Shown: positions 6,401 to 15,167, counted from the first letter of the stretch. The stretch is 24,192 nt of DNA from UMGS1889 sp900556055 (GCA_902463265.1 CABQEV010000029.1:1-24192); one strand, 5' to 3'. Translations and numbers: made by a program. The notes: generated by a model from the letters alone, not told the origin.

Positions 6401-7364
6401 TTTAGTAATAGTTTGATAGGAGAGCTGCTATGCGGTTCTCCTTTTGCTTTTTATATTCAAGCGCACAGCACCACCGGACCCGCACCCAAAAGAAAAAGTT
6501 CGCCAGCCTTTCTAAGGCTGCGGGATTCCAAAGGGCAGAGTCCTTTGGTCGCCCTCGCAAGGGCGAAACTCCGCAAGCAGCAGTCAAAAATTTGCTGACA
6601 TAAAGAGAAACAAAATTATCAGTCCAAACACAGAACAAGCAAAAGCAGATGCACCGAACAAAGTCGCAAATCCAAAAGCCGCATGCAGAAAAGAAACAGT
6701 AGACCCGCTATTCTACACAACAAACCAAACAATCAAAGAGCCTCAATCCTGCATGCGGCATTGACCGAAAACAGCCGACCGCCTGCGGGCGGCTATGCAT
6801 CGGTCAACCGTTTCGCAAGAAACGGCGGGAGGTCACTTGGTTTGATAAATCCGCAGAATACAGTCCCCACAAAGCCCCGAAATCCAAGCAGAACCGCAAG
6901 CCAAGTGAAATGCTCTTGTTCTGCGAATACCGATAACCAAGTGACCTACCGCCGCCTATCGGCGGTTGACCGATACATTATCGCCGTTCGGCGATGTTAT
7001 CGGTCAATACGCCGCATGCAGGATAGATGCTCTTTGTTTCTTTGGTTTGCTGTGTGGGATAGCGGTTCTACTATTTCTTTTCTGCATGCGGCTTTTGGAT
7101 TTGCGGCTTTGTGCTATGCATTTGGCTATGTGCGTTCTGTGTTTGGACTTATGGTTTTGCTTTTCTTTATGTGAGCGAATTTTTGACTGCTGCTTGCGGA
7201 GTTTCGCCCTTGCGAGGGCGACCAGCCCTTTCCAAAGCCAAAGGGCTGGACCCCAACGCTTTTTAGTTTCTGGTGCGGGTCTGTTGCTTTGGCGCACTTG
7301 AAATATGCCAAGTGAGAACCATTAAAGCTGTTCACTACTAACTATTAACTGTTAACTGTCAACT
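6401..7364. repeat. Hairpin-rich near-palindromic element, copy E1
   Basis: A ~0.96 kb segment with no convincing gene, related over its length to 15269-16207 (E2). It has a left arm (to about 6760), a core (6761-7007) and a right arm (from 7008) that is an imperfect inverted repeat of the left. A perfect 14-bp inverted repeat ATCCTGCATGCGGC (6746-6759 and 7011-7024) frames the core. Nested hairpins run throughout: CGCCCT-cgc-AAGGGCG, AGCCTT-tct-AAGGCT, CCAAAGG/CCTTTGG (6528-6534/6542-6548), CCGTTTC-gcaa-GAAACGG, and TTGACCG...CGGTCAA units at both core ends. The right end has a bulged hairpin (7311-7336) and then an AACTATTAACTGTTAACTGTCA tail. The short ORFs inside are by-products of the repeat. 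The element family is not recognised. Confidence 0.85.
6418..6450 (+). terminator. Hairpin at the left end of E1, possible terminator
   Basis: AGGAGAGC (6418-6425) pairs with GGTTCTCCT (up to 6442), one wobble, followed by TTTTGCTTTTT. It lies 45 bases after the stop of the small acidic gene. The same hairpin is part of the element, since a related one (AGGGAGAAC/GTTCCCC) ends copy E2 at 16148-16173 in inverse orientation. Confidence 0.5.
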
Positions 7365-7383
7365 AAAAAAGCCGCTTAACCCC

Positions 7384-7412
7384 TTTATTTTTTCCACACT
7401 TTGTGTTATAAT
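7384..7412 (+). promoter_or_regulatory. Promoter of the polA operon
   Basis: TATAAT at 7407-7412 with an extended -10 TGT; the matching -35 position (7384-7389, TTTATT) is poor. Recognition probably relies on the extended -10. It starts only 20 bases beyond the AACTGTCAACTA tail of element E1. Confidence 0.6.
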
Positions 7413-7446
7413 AAATTATATATGTTTTAAAAGGAGGATACCCGCT

Positions 7447-9972
7447 ATGAAGCTTCTCGCCATCGACGGCAACAGTATCATGAACCGTGCTTTCTACGGT
7501 ATCAAAATGCTGTCAAATAAAAAGGGTATGTTCACAAACGCTCTTACAGGTTTTATGAATATATACCTGAAATCTGTATCCGAGGTCAAGCCCGACTGCG
7601 CCGCTGTCGCTTTCGATCTCAAAGCTCCGACCTTCCGCCATAAGGCTGATGCAAGCTATAAGGCTAACAGAAAAGGTATGCCCGAGGAACTTCATATGCA
7701 GATGCCCGTGATAAAGGATATCCTCCGTGCTATGGGCATTGCTGTGCTTGAATGCGAAGGCTTCGAGGCTGATGATATCCTCGGCACTCTCGCACGGATA
7801 TCCGAGGAAAACGGCAGCAGCTGCTTCATCTCCACGGGCGACAGGGACAGTTTACAGCTTATTTCCGATAATGTCACCGTCCGTCTTGCAACGACCAAGG
7901 AAACTATTATTTATGATAAGGAGCGCTTCACTGCGGATTACGGCTTCCCGCCGATAAATCTCATCGATCTGAAGGCGCTTATGGGCGACAGCTCGGACAA
8001 CATAAGCGGTGTTCCCGGAATAGGCGAAAAGACCGCTTCCGCACTTATCGGGAAATATCTCACGATCGAAAATATCTACGACGATCTCGATGCTGTCGAA
8101 TGTACGAAATCCGTCCGCACCAAGCTTGAAAACGGCAGATCGGCGGCTGAAAACTCGAAATTCCTTGCGACTATCGTGAAAAATGCGCCTATCTCCGAGA
8201 ATTTGTCGGATTATAAGATAGGCAGCGGCGATCCCGAAAAGCTTGCGCAGATCCTGACCGACATGGAGATGTTCAAGCTCCTCGAAAAGCTGTCGCTGAA
8301 GCCGTCAGCCGCTCCTGCGAAAAAGGCGGAAAATACGGAAGAAAAGCTCATTTCCTATAAGCCTGCCGATAAATTTGATTTCAGCGGTGGATTCGACTTT
8401 GTTTTTGATGCCGAAAATATCCGTCTGACGGCGGTTTCTGGGGATAAGATATTTGTGACGGACGACAAGCCGCAGATACTTGATATCCTCTCGTCGGATA
8501 TCCCGAAAGGCACGTTCAGGGCGAAGCCTGCGTACAAATTCTGTCTTGAAAACGGCAGGGAGATGAAAAACATCGTCAGGGACGGTGATATCATGGGATA
8601 TCTGCTGAATGCGTCCTCGGCGGAATATACCGTGGAAAAGCTCTGTGCGGAGCATGGTGCGCATTTCTATTCCGAGGCGGGCGATAATGCCGAGGCTGCG
8701 TCCCTGCCCGAGCTGAACCGCCGTCTTTATGCGGAGATAGCTTCCGAGGGAATGGAGAAGCTTCTGCTGGAGATCGAACAGCCGCTGACAGAGGTGCTTG
8801 CGTCCATGGAATTTTACGGCGTTAAGGTCGATACGGACGGCATAAGGTCGTTCGGCGAAAAGCTGACTGCCGATATTGCGGGCATTGCCGACAGCATTTA
8901 CTTCATGGCGGGAAAGAAGTTCAACATTTCGTCCCCGAAACAGCTTGGAACCGTGCTTTTTGAGGATCTCGGACTTCCTCACGGAAAAAAGACGAAAACA
9001 GGCTATTCCACGAATGCAGATGTCCTTGAAGAGCTTGCGGATAAGCATGAGATAGTCAGCCGTGTGCTTGAATACAGGCAGCTCACAAAGCTGAATTCCA
9101 CGTATGTTGACGGACTGCTTGCTGCCGCTGATGATACGGGCAGGGTACATTCCGTGTTCAGGCAGACGGAAACCAGAACAGGCAGGATATCCTCGACTGA
9201 GCCGAATGTGCAGAATATCCCCGTAAGGACTGAGCTTGGACGGAACATGAGAAGGTTCTTCATCGCCGAGGACGGAATGACGCTTCTCGATGCGGATTAC
9301 AGCCAGATCGAGCTTCGCATACTTGCATCTGTCTGCGGGGACAAAAATATGCAGGAGGCATTTTTAAGCGGCAAGGATATCCACACATCAACGGCGGCAT
9401 CGGTTTTCGGTCTGCCCGAGGATATGATATCGCCTGAGATGCGCCGCACGGCAAAGGCTGTAAACTTCGGAATAATCTACGGAATAGGCGCATTTTCGCT
9501 CGGAAAGGATATCGGCGTATCCACGAAAGAGGCGGAGCGCTATATAAAGAATTATCTCGACAATTTCCCCGGAGTGTCGAAATATATGAATGACACGGTC
9601 GAATTCGCAAAGGCGAACGGCTATGTAAAGACGGAGTTCGGCAGGCGGCGGTATATCCCTGAATTATCGGCGGCGAACAAGAATGTGCAGGCTTTCGGCA
9701 GGCGTGCGGCAATGAATGCGCCAATTCAGGGAACGGCTGCGGACGTTATCAAGATAGCTATGGTCAAGGTCTACAAACGCCTGAAAAAGGAGCTTCCCGA
9801 TGCAAGACTCATTCTTCAGGTGCATGACGAGCTTATCATTGAGGCATATGAAAAGGACGCAAAGGCGGCTGCGCATATCCTTCAGGAGGAGATGGAAAAT
9901 GCCGTGAGCTTTGCAGTTCCGATGTCCGCAGATGTCAATGAGGGAAGAAGCTGGTATGATGCAAAGGGCTGA
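7447..9972 (+). CDS. polA: DNA polymerase I
   Basis: Replaces RNA primers and fills repair gaps. At 841 residues it is slightly shorter than E. coli Pol I (928). The N-terminal 5'-3' flap nuclease (about 1-290) keeps the acidic clusters: 'DGNSIMNRAFYG', 'EADDILG', 'TGDRDSLQL', 'MGDSSDNISGVPGIG'. The middle exonuclease fold is degenerate: the second and third proofreading Asp motifs are missing, as in many Firmicutes. The polymerase domain has 'RTGRISSTEPNVQNIP', motif A with D615 ('DADYSQIELR'), motif B 'RRTAKAVNFGIIYG' and motif C 'QVHDELI' (791-797). The ATG at 7447 follows AAGGAGG. The end overlaps rimI by 17 bases, so the two are translationally coupled; it is the first gene of a four-gene operon. 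Confidence 0.97.
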   Translation: MKLLAIDGNSIMNRAFYGIKMLSNKKGMFTNALTGFMNIYLKSVSEVKPDCAAVAFDLKAPTFRHKADASYKANRKGMPEELHMQMPVIKDILRAMGIAVLECEGFEADDILGTLARISEENGSSCFISTGDRDSLQLISDNVTVRLATTKETIIYDKERFTADYGFPPINLIDLKALMGDSSDNISGVPGIGEKTASALIGKYLTIENIYDDLDAVECTKSVRTKLENGRSAAENSKFLATIVKNAPISENLSDYKIGSGDPEKLAQILTDMEMFKLLEKLSLKPSAAPAKKAENTEEKLISYKPADKFDFSGGFDFVFDAENIRLTAVSGDKIFVTDDKPQILDILSSDIPKGTFRAKPAYKFCLENGREMKNIVRDGDIMGYLLNASSAEYTVEKLCAEHGAHFYSEAGDNAEAASLPELNRRLYAEIASEGMEKLLLEIEQPLTEVLASMEFYGVKVDTDGIRSFGEKLTADIAGIADSIYFMAGKKFNISSPKQLGTVLFEDLGLPHGKKTKTGYSTNADVLEELADKHEIVSRVLEYRQLTKLNSTYVDGLLAAADDTGRVHSVFRQTETRTGRISSTEPNVQNIPVRTELGRNMRRFFIAEDGMTLLDADYSQIELRILASVCGDKNMQEAFLSGKDIHTSTAASVFGLPEDMISPEMRRTAKAVNFGIIYGIGAFSLGKDIGVSTKEAERYIKNYLDNFPGVSKYMNDTVEFAKANGYVKTEFGRRRYIPELSAANKNVQAFGRRAAMNAPIQGTAADVIKIAMVKVYKRLKKELPDARLILQVHDELIIEAYEKDAKAAAHILQEEMENAVSFAVPMSADVNEGRSWYDAKG

Positions 9973-10420
9973 TTTTCACCTCGTTTCGGCGGACGAAGCG
10001 GAGCTTATCTCACGGATAGCCGAGCTTGACAAGCGTTCGGTCGGTGCTGATGCATGGAGCGCACGGTCGCTTGCGGAGGAGTGCCGCCGTGACGGGGGAT
10101 ATGTTCTCGCCTGCACCGATGAAAACGGCGCACTTGCGGGATTTGCCGTGTTCTCGTCCGTGCTTGACGAGGGCTGCCTTAACAGCATTGCCGTTTCCGA
10201 GGCTTATAGGCGGCAGGGCATAGGCAGGCTTATCATCGGAAAAATGACGGAGATATTTGCCGCAGGCGGCATTAAGACAATAAGCCTTGAGGTCCGTGAA
10301 TCGAACACGGCGGCGGTCACGCTGTACGAACGCTGCGGATTTCAGAAGGCTGGCATAAGGCGGGATTTTTACCGTGAACCCAAGGAAAACGCAATAATTT
10401 ATCTGAAAGGGCTGTCGTAA
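9956..10420 (+). CDS. rimI: Ribosomal protein S18 alanine N-acetyltransferase
   Basis: A 154-residue GNAT acetyltransferase expected to acetylate the N-terminal alanine of ribosomal protein S18 using acetyl-CoA. The acetyl-CoA loop reads 'RRQGIGRLI', followed by 'NTAAVTLYERCGF' and the RimI-like tail 'RRDFYREPKENAIIYLKGL'. Two adjacent ATGs (9956, 9959) lie inside the polA stop region after GAGGGAAG; either could be used. The earlier in-frame ATG at 9911 lies inside polA without a site. The gene ends TAA directly followed by the ATG of the next gene, with no gap. Substrate is inferred from the sequence family; related GNAT enzymes look similar. Confidence 0.82.
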   Translation: MMQRADFHLVSADEAELISRIAELDKRSVGADAWSARSLAEECRRDGGYVLACTDENGALAGFAVFSSVLDEGCLNSIAVSEAYRRQGIGRLIIGKMTEIFAAGGIKTISLEVRESNTAAVTLYERCGFQKAGIRRDFYREPKENAIIYLKGLS

Positions 10421-12289
10421 ATGAAGAAAATAAGTGCGGTCTTTGCCGCTTTGCTTCTGTCCTCGGCTATGGTCGTCAGCGCATCTGCCGACAAGTACAT
10501 GGACGTGAACAACACAAATGTTGAGATATTTCTTAATCCCGACGGAAGTGCGGATATCACCGAAACATGGGACTGCTATTACGGCGGCGGTGAGGCGATA
10601 ACACGATATTCACGAAGCTATATCGACAATGACGAATACACGCTGACAAACTTTGCGGTATCGTTCGACGGCGTTCCGATGACGATGCTTGACGCTAAGG
10701 ACGATGACCGTCCCATAGGCTGCGCTGCCGTTTACAGGGACGGAAACGAAGTCACGGTCGATATCTATCAGGACAGCACCAACGAGAGCCATGTTGCCGA
10801 GATATCCTATACGGTCGAAAATGCGGTAATAATCGGCACTGACGCTGCGGAATTCCGCTGGAATGTCACATCTGAAAATGAAGCGTCAATGGTAGAGCAT
10901 CTCGAGGGATTTGTTGAGCTGCCCGAAGCCATTGACGAGGAAGAATACAAGATATGGGCGCACGGCCCGTCAAACGGCGAATTCGTCAAGGAAAGCGGCA
11001 GCAGGGCAGTATTCACCTGTGACGATATCCCGACATACAAGGCGGTCGCTGTAAGGCTGCTCATGCCGAAGGAGATATTCCCCGATGCCGAGAGATTTGA
11101 CGATTCGGTATCTATCCAAAGCGTTCTCGACGATGAATCGGCTGTCGTAGAATACGAAAATGAGATGAAGTCCTTCGACAGCGCAGGCATGGTCATGGCA
11201 AAGCTCGGTGCGTTCCTGACCTTTATCTGCACGCCGATAGCATTCATCATCAGAAAAGCGGTCATTAAGCCGAAGCTTATGAAGTCAAAGCGCTTTGCAG
11301 TCCCCGAAGAGCCGTTTGCGGGAAATAATGTAGAAGTTCCCGATGAACTCACAACGGCGGCATTTGTCGAGCTTTCGGGATTTTACGATAATCTCGGTGT
11401 GGATTTCAGAAATATCTTTTCATCGGCGATGCTGCGGCTCGTGTCAGTCGGTGCGATAACCGTGAAAAAGGAAAACGGCGAGTCCGTTATTGCAGTGCAT
11501 GAACATACGGCTGATGTCTGCGAATATGAGCAGGTCGCACTTGACATGATAAATGCCGCTATCGCCCACGGCTGCGGAAGAACGTCCGACAGCATAACCG
11601 TCGGAATGTTCGGAAAATATCTCAGGGACAATCCCGATGATGCGTACAATATGCGCTCCAGATTCAACGACCTGATAAGAACCAGCTTTGACGGATATCA
11701 CCTGACGGGCGAGCATATAAAATTCCCGCCGTTTACGCTCCCGAAATTTGCAAAGTACATAATACTCGCAGCTGCCGCAGGCATAACTATCGCCCTTGCG
11801 CACGGGGATTTCGATTACTTTATTTTCCCGCTGATAGGCGAGGGACTTATTTACATCGGCATATGCGGCATAATAAAAAGCGTGAAAATGGACGTAACTC
11901 TGCTGAATGAGCAGGGCGAAAGGCTGTACGCAAAGTGCATGAAATTCAAGAAATTCATAACGGGCTGCACATCGTCGAACGATATCCCGATCGAGAATTT
12001 CGGCGTGTGGACGGAGTACCTCATTTATGCATCAGCGATAGGTCAGGCGAAAAGGATATCAAAGCTGCTGAAGAATATCGACCCGAAGCAGATACCCGAT
12101 TACGACAGCGACACGGATTATTACGATATGTGGCTGAACGGCTATATGTACAGTATGTTTGATGCGATGTCGGGCAGCGTGAGCTACGTTTCCGACCCGT
12201 CCATCTCAAGCTATGACGGCGGCGACGGCGGCGGATTTTCGGACGGCGGCAGCTTCGACAGCGGCAGCTCCGGCAGCAGCTTCGATTAA
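10421..12289 (+). CDS. DUF2207 family membrane protein
   Basis: A 622-residue membrane protein of the DUF2207 family, function unknown. A signal peptide is clear (residues 1-23, ending 'VSASA'). An extracellular beta-rich domain rich in Trp/Tyr and acidic residues follows to about 250, the DUF2207 N-terminal domain. One membrane segment lies at about 257-277 and a hairpin of two at about 444-466 and 468-489, with cytosolic regions between them. The C-terminus is a Gly/Ser/Asp-rich tail (about 599-622) ending 'GSFDSGSSGSSFD', typical of the family. An AAAGGG site inside the end of rimI serves the ATG. It is third in the polA operon; a link to DNA repair is not implied. Confidence 0.85.
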   Translation: MKKISAVFAALLLSSAMVVSASADKYMDVNNTNVEIFLNPDGSADITETWDCYYGGGEAITRYSRSYIDNDEYTLTNFAVSFDGVPMTMLDAKDDDRPIGCAAVYRDGNEVTVDIYQDSTNESHVAEISYTVENAVIIGTDAAEFRWNVTSENEASMVEHLEGFVELPEAIDEEEYKIWAHGPSNGEFVKESGSRAVFTCDDIPTYKAVAVRLLMPKEIFPDAERFDDSVSIQSVLDDESAVVEYENEMKSFDSAGMVMAKLGAFLTFICTPIAFIIRKAVIKPKLMKSKRFAVPEEPFAGNNVEVPDELTTAAFVELSGFYDNLGVDFRNIFSSAMLRLVSVGAITVKKENGESVIAVHEHTADVCEYEQVALDMINAAIAHGCGRTSDSITVGMFGKYLRDNPDDAYNMRSRFNDLIRTSFDGYHLTGEHIKFPPFTLPKFAKYIILAAAAGITIALAHGDFDYFIFPLIGEGLIYIGICGIIKSVKMDVTLLNEQGERLYAKCMKFKKFITGCTSSNDIPIENFGVWTEYLIYASAIGQAKRISKLLKNIDPKQIPDYDSDTDYYDMWLNGYMYSMFDAMSGSVSYVSDPSISSYDGGDGGGFSDGGSFDSGSSGSSFD

Positions 12290-12299
12290 TGGTGATGAA

Positions 12300-12839
12300 A
12301 TGATTATCTATGCTGCAAGACACGGCGAAACGCCGTTCAACAAAGAGGATCTGATATGCGGTGCGACCGATCTCATGCTGACCGAAAGGGGGCATGAACA
12401 GGCGGAAAGGCTCGCAGACGAAGCCGAAAAGCTCCCCGCTCTTTCCGCAATAATAGTCTCGCCGATGATAAGGGCGCAGCAGACGGCAAAGCACGTTTCC
12501 GACCGACTGCATATCCCGACAGTGACCGATGAACGTTTCAGAGAGTGGGATTACGGCAGCTACGAGGGAAAGCACCGCTCTGCCGAGGGATTTCTGCAGG
12601 CGAAGCTGGATTTCGGAAAGCGGATGCCCGACGGCGGCGAGTCGCTCTTTCAGCTTGCCCACCGTGTATACGGCGCACTTGATGATATTATCCTGAGATA
12701 TAATGATAAAAATGTCCTGATAGTATGCCACGGCGGCGTTTGCAGAGTGATCGAAAGCTACTTCAACGACATGACAGCCGATGATTTCGCACATTTCTTC
12801 ATGGGCAACTGTGAGATAAGAAAATATACTGTAAAATAA
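12300..12839 (+). CDS. Histidine phosphatase family protein (phosphoglycerate mutase-like)
   Basis: A 179-residue member of the histidine phosphatase superfamily. The catalytic 'RHGET' is at residues 7-11 (H8 phosphorylated), with 'SPMIRAQQTA' at 54-63, the acid E82 in 'FREWDYG' and the second histidine H144 in 'VCHGGVCR'. Length and motifs fit GpmB/CobC-type phosphatases acting on small metabolites; the substrate cannot be told from sequence. The ATG at 12300 is chosen because the protein then begins directly with the core strand 'MIIYAARHGE'. The ribosome site is weak (GGTGATG), and coupling to the DUF2207 stop codon ten bases upstream may help. It is the last gene of the polA operon, ended by a terminator. 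Confidence 0.85.
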   Translation: MIIYAARHGETPFNKEDLICGATDLMLTERGHEQAERLADEAEKLPALSAIIVSPMIRAQQTAKHVSDRLHIPTVTDERFREWDYGSYEGKHRSAEGFLQAKLDFGKRMPDGGESLFQLAHRVYGALDDIILRYNDKNVLIVCHGGVCRVIESYFNDMTADDFAHFFMGNCEIRKYTVK

Positions 12840-12844
12840 AAATA

Positions 12845-12881
12845 CGGGAGCTATCCATTATCGGACAGCTCCCGCATTTTT
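12845..12881. terminator. Bidirectional terminator between the polA operon and the GH74 gene
   Basis: CGGGAGCTATCC (12845-12856) pairs with GGACAGCTCCCG (12863-12874) with one mismatch around a 6-base loop. A CATTTTTATT run follows on plus and a TATTTTTATTTT run on minus. It separates two convergent genes that end at 12839 and 12895. Confidence 0.88.
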
Positions 12882-12894
12882 ATTCGGTTTTATA

Positions 12895-15126
12895 TCATGA
12901 TTTGTCGGTCTTGTCGCAGTAAGCGATTCCGAGTCCGACTGTGGACATATAGCATCTGCCGTAAACATTCATGTCGCCGACTACGAACTTTCCGTTGCCG
13001 GGGCCGCCGAAGTAGTGGAGGTCGTCGTTTACTCTTGTCCATGTCTTGCCCTCGTCCTCGGACATCCAGAGGTTTCTTGCCTTTGTGTCCTCAGTTGCGG
13101 GTGTGCCCCACATATAGATAACGTAAGGATCGTTCTCGGTCTTGCCGATCCCAACGCCTACTGCATCGCAGAACTTGACGGAATCAATTCTTGTGAATGT
13201 TTCGCCGTGGTCGGTCGATACGCTAAGACCGTTGATAGGAACGTAAACCATGCCTTCCTTGTCAGCGCAGGTAGCAAATCTGTCGTATGCGCTCATGGAG
13301 TTTAGTGTCTGACTGAAAGTCTTTCCGCCGTCGGAGCTTACATAGAACGAGCCGCCCAGTGAAGCATAAACATAATCGGGATTTACGGGATCTCCTCTGA
13401 CGGACATTCCGCCCGAGATGCCCTCGCAGGCTGTCCATGTTTCACCTCTGTCGGTCGTGTAATATGTGTTGTATACGTTGGACGGACTGTAAATGATAGT
13501 GCCGCCGTCAGCTGTCAGGCAGATCTTTCCGCCGTAGGGTGTTTTTCCGCCGATAGTTTCGGGAACGTTCTGGATCAGCGTCCAGCTGTCGCCGCCGTTT
13601 TCACTGTAAAGCACCTTCATTTCATTTTCCTTGCCGCCGCATTTTACCCATACATCATGGTTAGAGCCTGCAACGTCAATGCCTGTTGTTGTGCCGATAG
13701 CATAGGTGTGGAGTCTGCCCTGCTCACGGACATCGGAGTGATCGAATCCGTCGTAGTCGCCGATAGCCGAAACGAGATTGCCGCCCTTTACGCTTACGAT
13801 ATCAAGAGGAACAGTTTCCTCAATGCCGTATGCGTTGAAATAGAACTCGGGAGCGTCGTCCCAGATGTTGTCACATGCGAAAACGCCATTGCCCGATGTG
13901 ACCATAAGTCTGTCAGGATTGTTCGGGTCTATCATAAGGTCGCCGCACCAGTGGATAGCATAGCCCTCGATCCACTTGCAGCCGTTTGCGTTCATCTTCA
14001 TTGTGCCCTTTTCAAGAAGGCTGGTCCATGTCTTGCCGCCGTCGGAGGTGAAATAGAAATCATCGCCGTAAGCACCGTTCGGCTGCTGTTCCCATCTGTT
14101 GATAGTGCAGGCAACCATCTTGTCGGGATCATCGGGGTGAACGGCAACATCAGCGATAGGATTGTCCTTAGGTGTGATGTCATCGGTATTGCCCGAAGCG
14201 GGATCATATCTGTAAAGTCCGCCGAAGCCGGGGTTCCAGGGACCTTCAGCATTTGCAGCCGAGATAAGCAGACAGCCGTTCTGGTTCATCTGCATTCTCT
14301 GGGGCATAAATCTTGCGTCCATAGTAACGGGGAGAACGGACCATGTTGTGCCGCCGTCCTTGGAAACGAAAATGTTGTCGCCCTTGTCGGAAATGCCCGC
14401 ATAAACGGTGTCGGGAGTCTTGTTGTCGTAAACGATCGAGATAACGCCGACAGAATTTCCCGTACCCTTTGACGGGAAGTCAACAGGAGCCCATGTCTCG
14501 CCGCCGTCAGTTGAGCGGATTATTCCGCCTGTTCTTCCGCCGACTAAGATGTTCTGACCGTTGTTCGGATCGACAGCGATACGCTCGCCGTTCTGTCTGC
14601 CCATGCCGTTGCCGTGAGCGGTTATCATGCTTGTGACATCGACCTGCTTAAAGGTATCGCCGCAGTCATGGGAAATAAGTATAGCCGTCTTTCCGCCGCT
14701 GAAATATGAGCAGCCTGCAAGCATATAAACATTGTTTGAGTTGCCGGGATCGACAGCAAGACCGTCGATAGAGAGAAGTCCGACATCCTCATCAGTGATG
14801 CCGTAGGAGAGGGAGATCCATCTCTTGTTTGATTCATCCCAGCGGTAAGCGCCGCCGACATCAGTACGTGCGAAGAAAAGATCCTTCTGAGCGGGAACGG
14901 AGATCAGTCCCGTAACAAATCCGCCGCCGCCCATGTTGACCTGACCGTAAGTCCAGTCGGGGTTTATGTAGCCGACATCGACCGATTCGGCAGCGGGAGC
15001 AGCAGTAGTTTCCGCAGAATTATCGGCATTATCGCCGCTGTCCGAGGATTTGCAGCCTGTCAGCGAGAAAACTCCCATCATGACAGCAACAGCCAAAGCC
15101 GCAGTTTTTTTCATTTTTATGCTCAT
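12895..15126 (-). CDS. GH74 family xyloglucanase lipoprotein
   Basis: A 743-residue secreted, lipid-anchored glycoside hydrolase of family 74, expected to cleave xyloglucan main chains outside the cell. A lipoprotein signal ends 'SLTGC' with the acylated Cys at 25, then a Ser/Ala/Asp/Thr-rich linker to about 50. The rest has the two-propeller build, with many 'SxDGGxTW' BNR/Asp-box repeats. The catalytic Asp residues are seen in 'TDVGGAYRW' (D89) and 'CGDLMIDP' (D396), both classic GH74 blocks. No dockerin or carbohydrate-binding module is present, so it acts alone on the surface. ATG 15126 follows AAGGAG seven bases upstream. A strong promoter and a cre-like operator point to carbon-source control. 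Confidence 0.9.
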   Translation of the reverse strand: MSIKMKKTAALAVAVMMGVFSLTGCKSSDSGDNADNSAETTAAPAAESVDVGYINPDWTYGQVNMGGGGFVTGLISVPAQKDLFFARTDVGGAYRWDESNKRWISLSYGITDEDVGLLSIDGLAVDPGNSNNVYMLAGCSYFSGGKTAILISHDCGDTFKQVDVTSMITAHGNGMGRQNGERIAVDPNNGQNILVGGRTGGIIRSTDGGETWAPVDFPSKGTGNSVGVISIVYDNKTPDTVYAGISDKGDNIFVSKDGGTTWSVLPVTMDARFMPQRMQMNQNGCLLISAANAEGPWNPGFGGLYRYDPASGNTDDITPKDNPIADVAVHPDDPDKMVACTINRWEQQPNGAYGDDFYFTSDGGKTWTSLLEKGTMKMNANGCKWIEGYAIHWCGDLMIDPNNPDRLMVTSGNGVFACDNIWDDAPEFYFNAYGIEETVPLDIVSVKGGNLVSAIGDYDGFDHSDVREQGRLHTYAIGTTTGIDVAGSNHDVWVKCGGKENEMKVLYSENGGDSWTLIQNVPETIGGKTPYGGKICLTADGGTIIYSPSNVYNTYYTTDRGETWTACEGISGGMSVRGDPVNPDYVYASLGGSFYVSSDGGKTFSQTLNSMSAYDRFATCADKEGMVYVPINGLSVSTDHGETFTRIDSVKFCDAVGVGIGKTENDPYVIYMWGTPATEDTKARNLWMSEDEGKTWTRVNDDLHYFGGPGNGKFVVGDMNVYGRCYMSTVGLGIAYCDKTDKS

Positions 15127-15147
15127 ATGTACGCTCCTTTTAAGTAT

Positions 15148-15162
15148 AGTAAACGTTTCCAT
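15148..15162 (-). promoter_or_regulatory. cre/LacI-family operator over the GH74 transcription start
   Basis: On the minus strand the sequence reads ATGGAAACGTTTACT, which fits the CcpA cre consensus WTGNAANCGNWNNCW at every position. Its centre AAACGTTT is a perfect palindrome, as LacI-family regulators prefer. It lies 5 bases downstream of the -10 box, covering the expected start of transcription, so binding would repress. CcpA or a dedicated LacI-type sugar sensor are both possible. Confidence 0.65.
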
Positions 15163-15167
15163 CTACT

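Noticed and set aside
6402..7335. Several 60-160 codon frames in E1, such as one with 'LVALARAKLRKQQSKI'
   Set aside because: The same peptides recur in E2 and on both strands because the DNA is palindromic; frames are broken between copies and have no ribosome sites.
6401..7364. E1 and E2 as a known large RNA (such as ROOL, GOLLD or OLE) or a CRISPR array
   Set aside because: No regular direct repeats and spacers are present, and I cannot match the known large RNA families. A covariance search would decide; I make no such call.
8305..9150. 281-codon frame antisense to polA
   Set aside because: Shadow of the polymerase gene; no motifs.
13657..14472. 271-codon plus-strand frame inside the GH74 gene
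   Set aside because: Shadow frame of a gene with clear catalytic motifs on the other strand.
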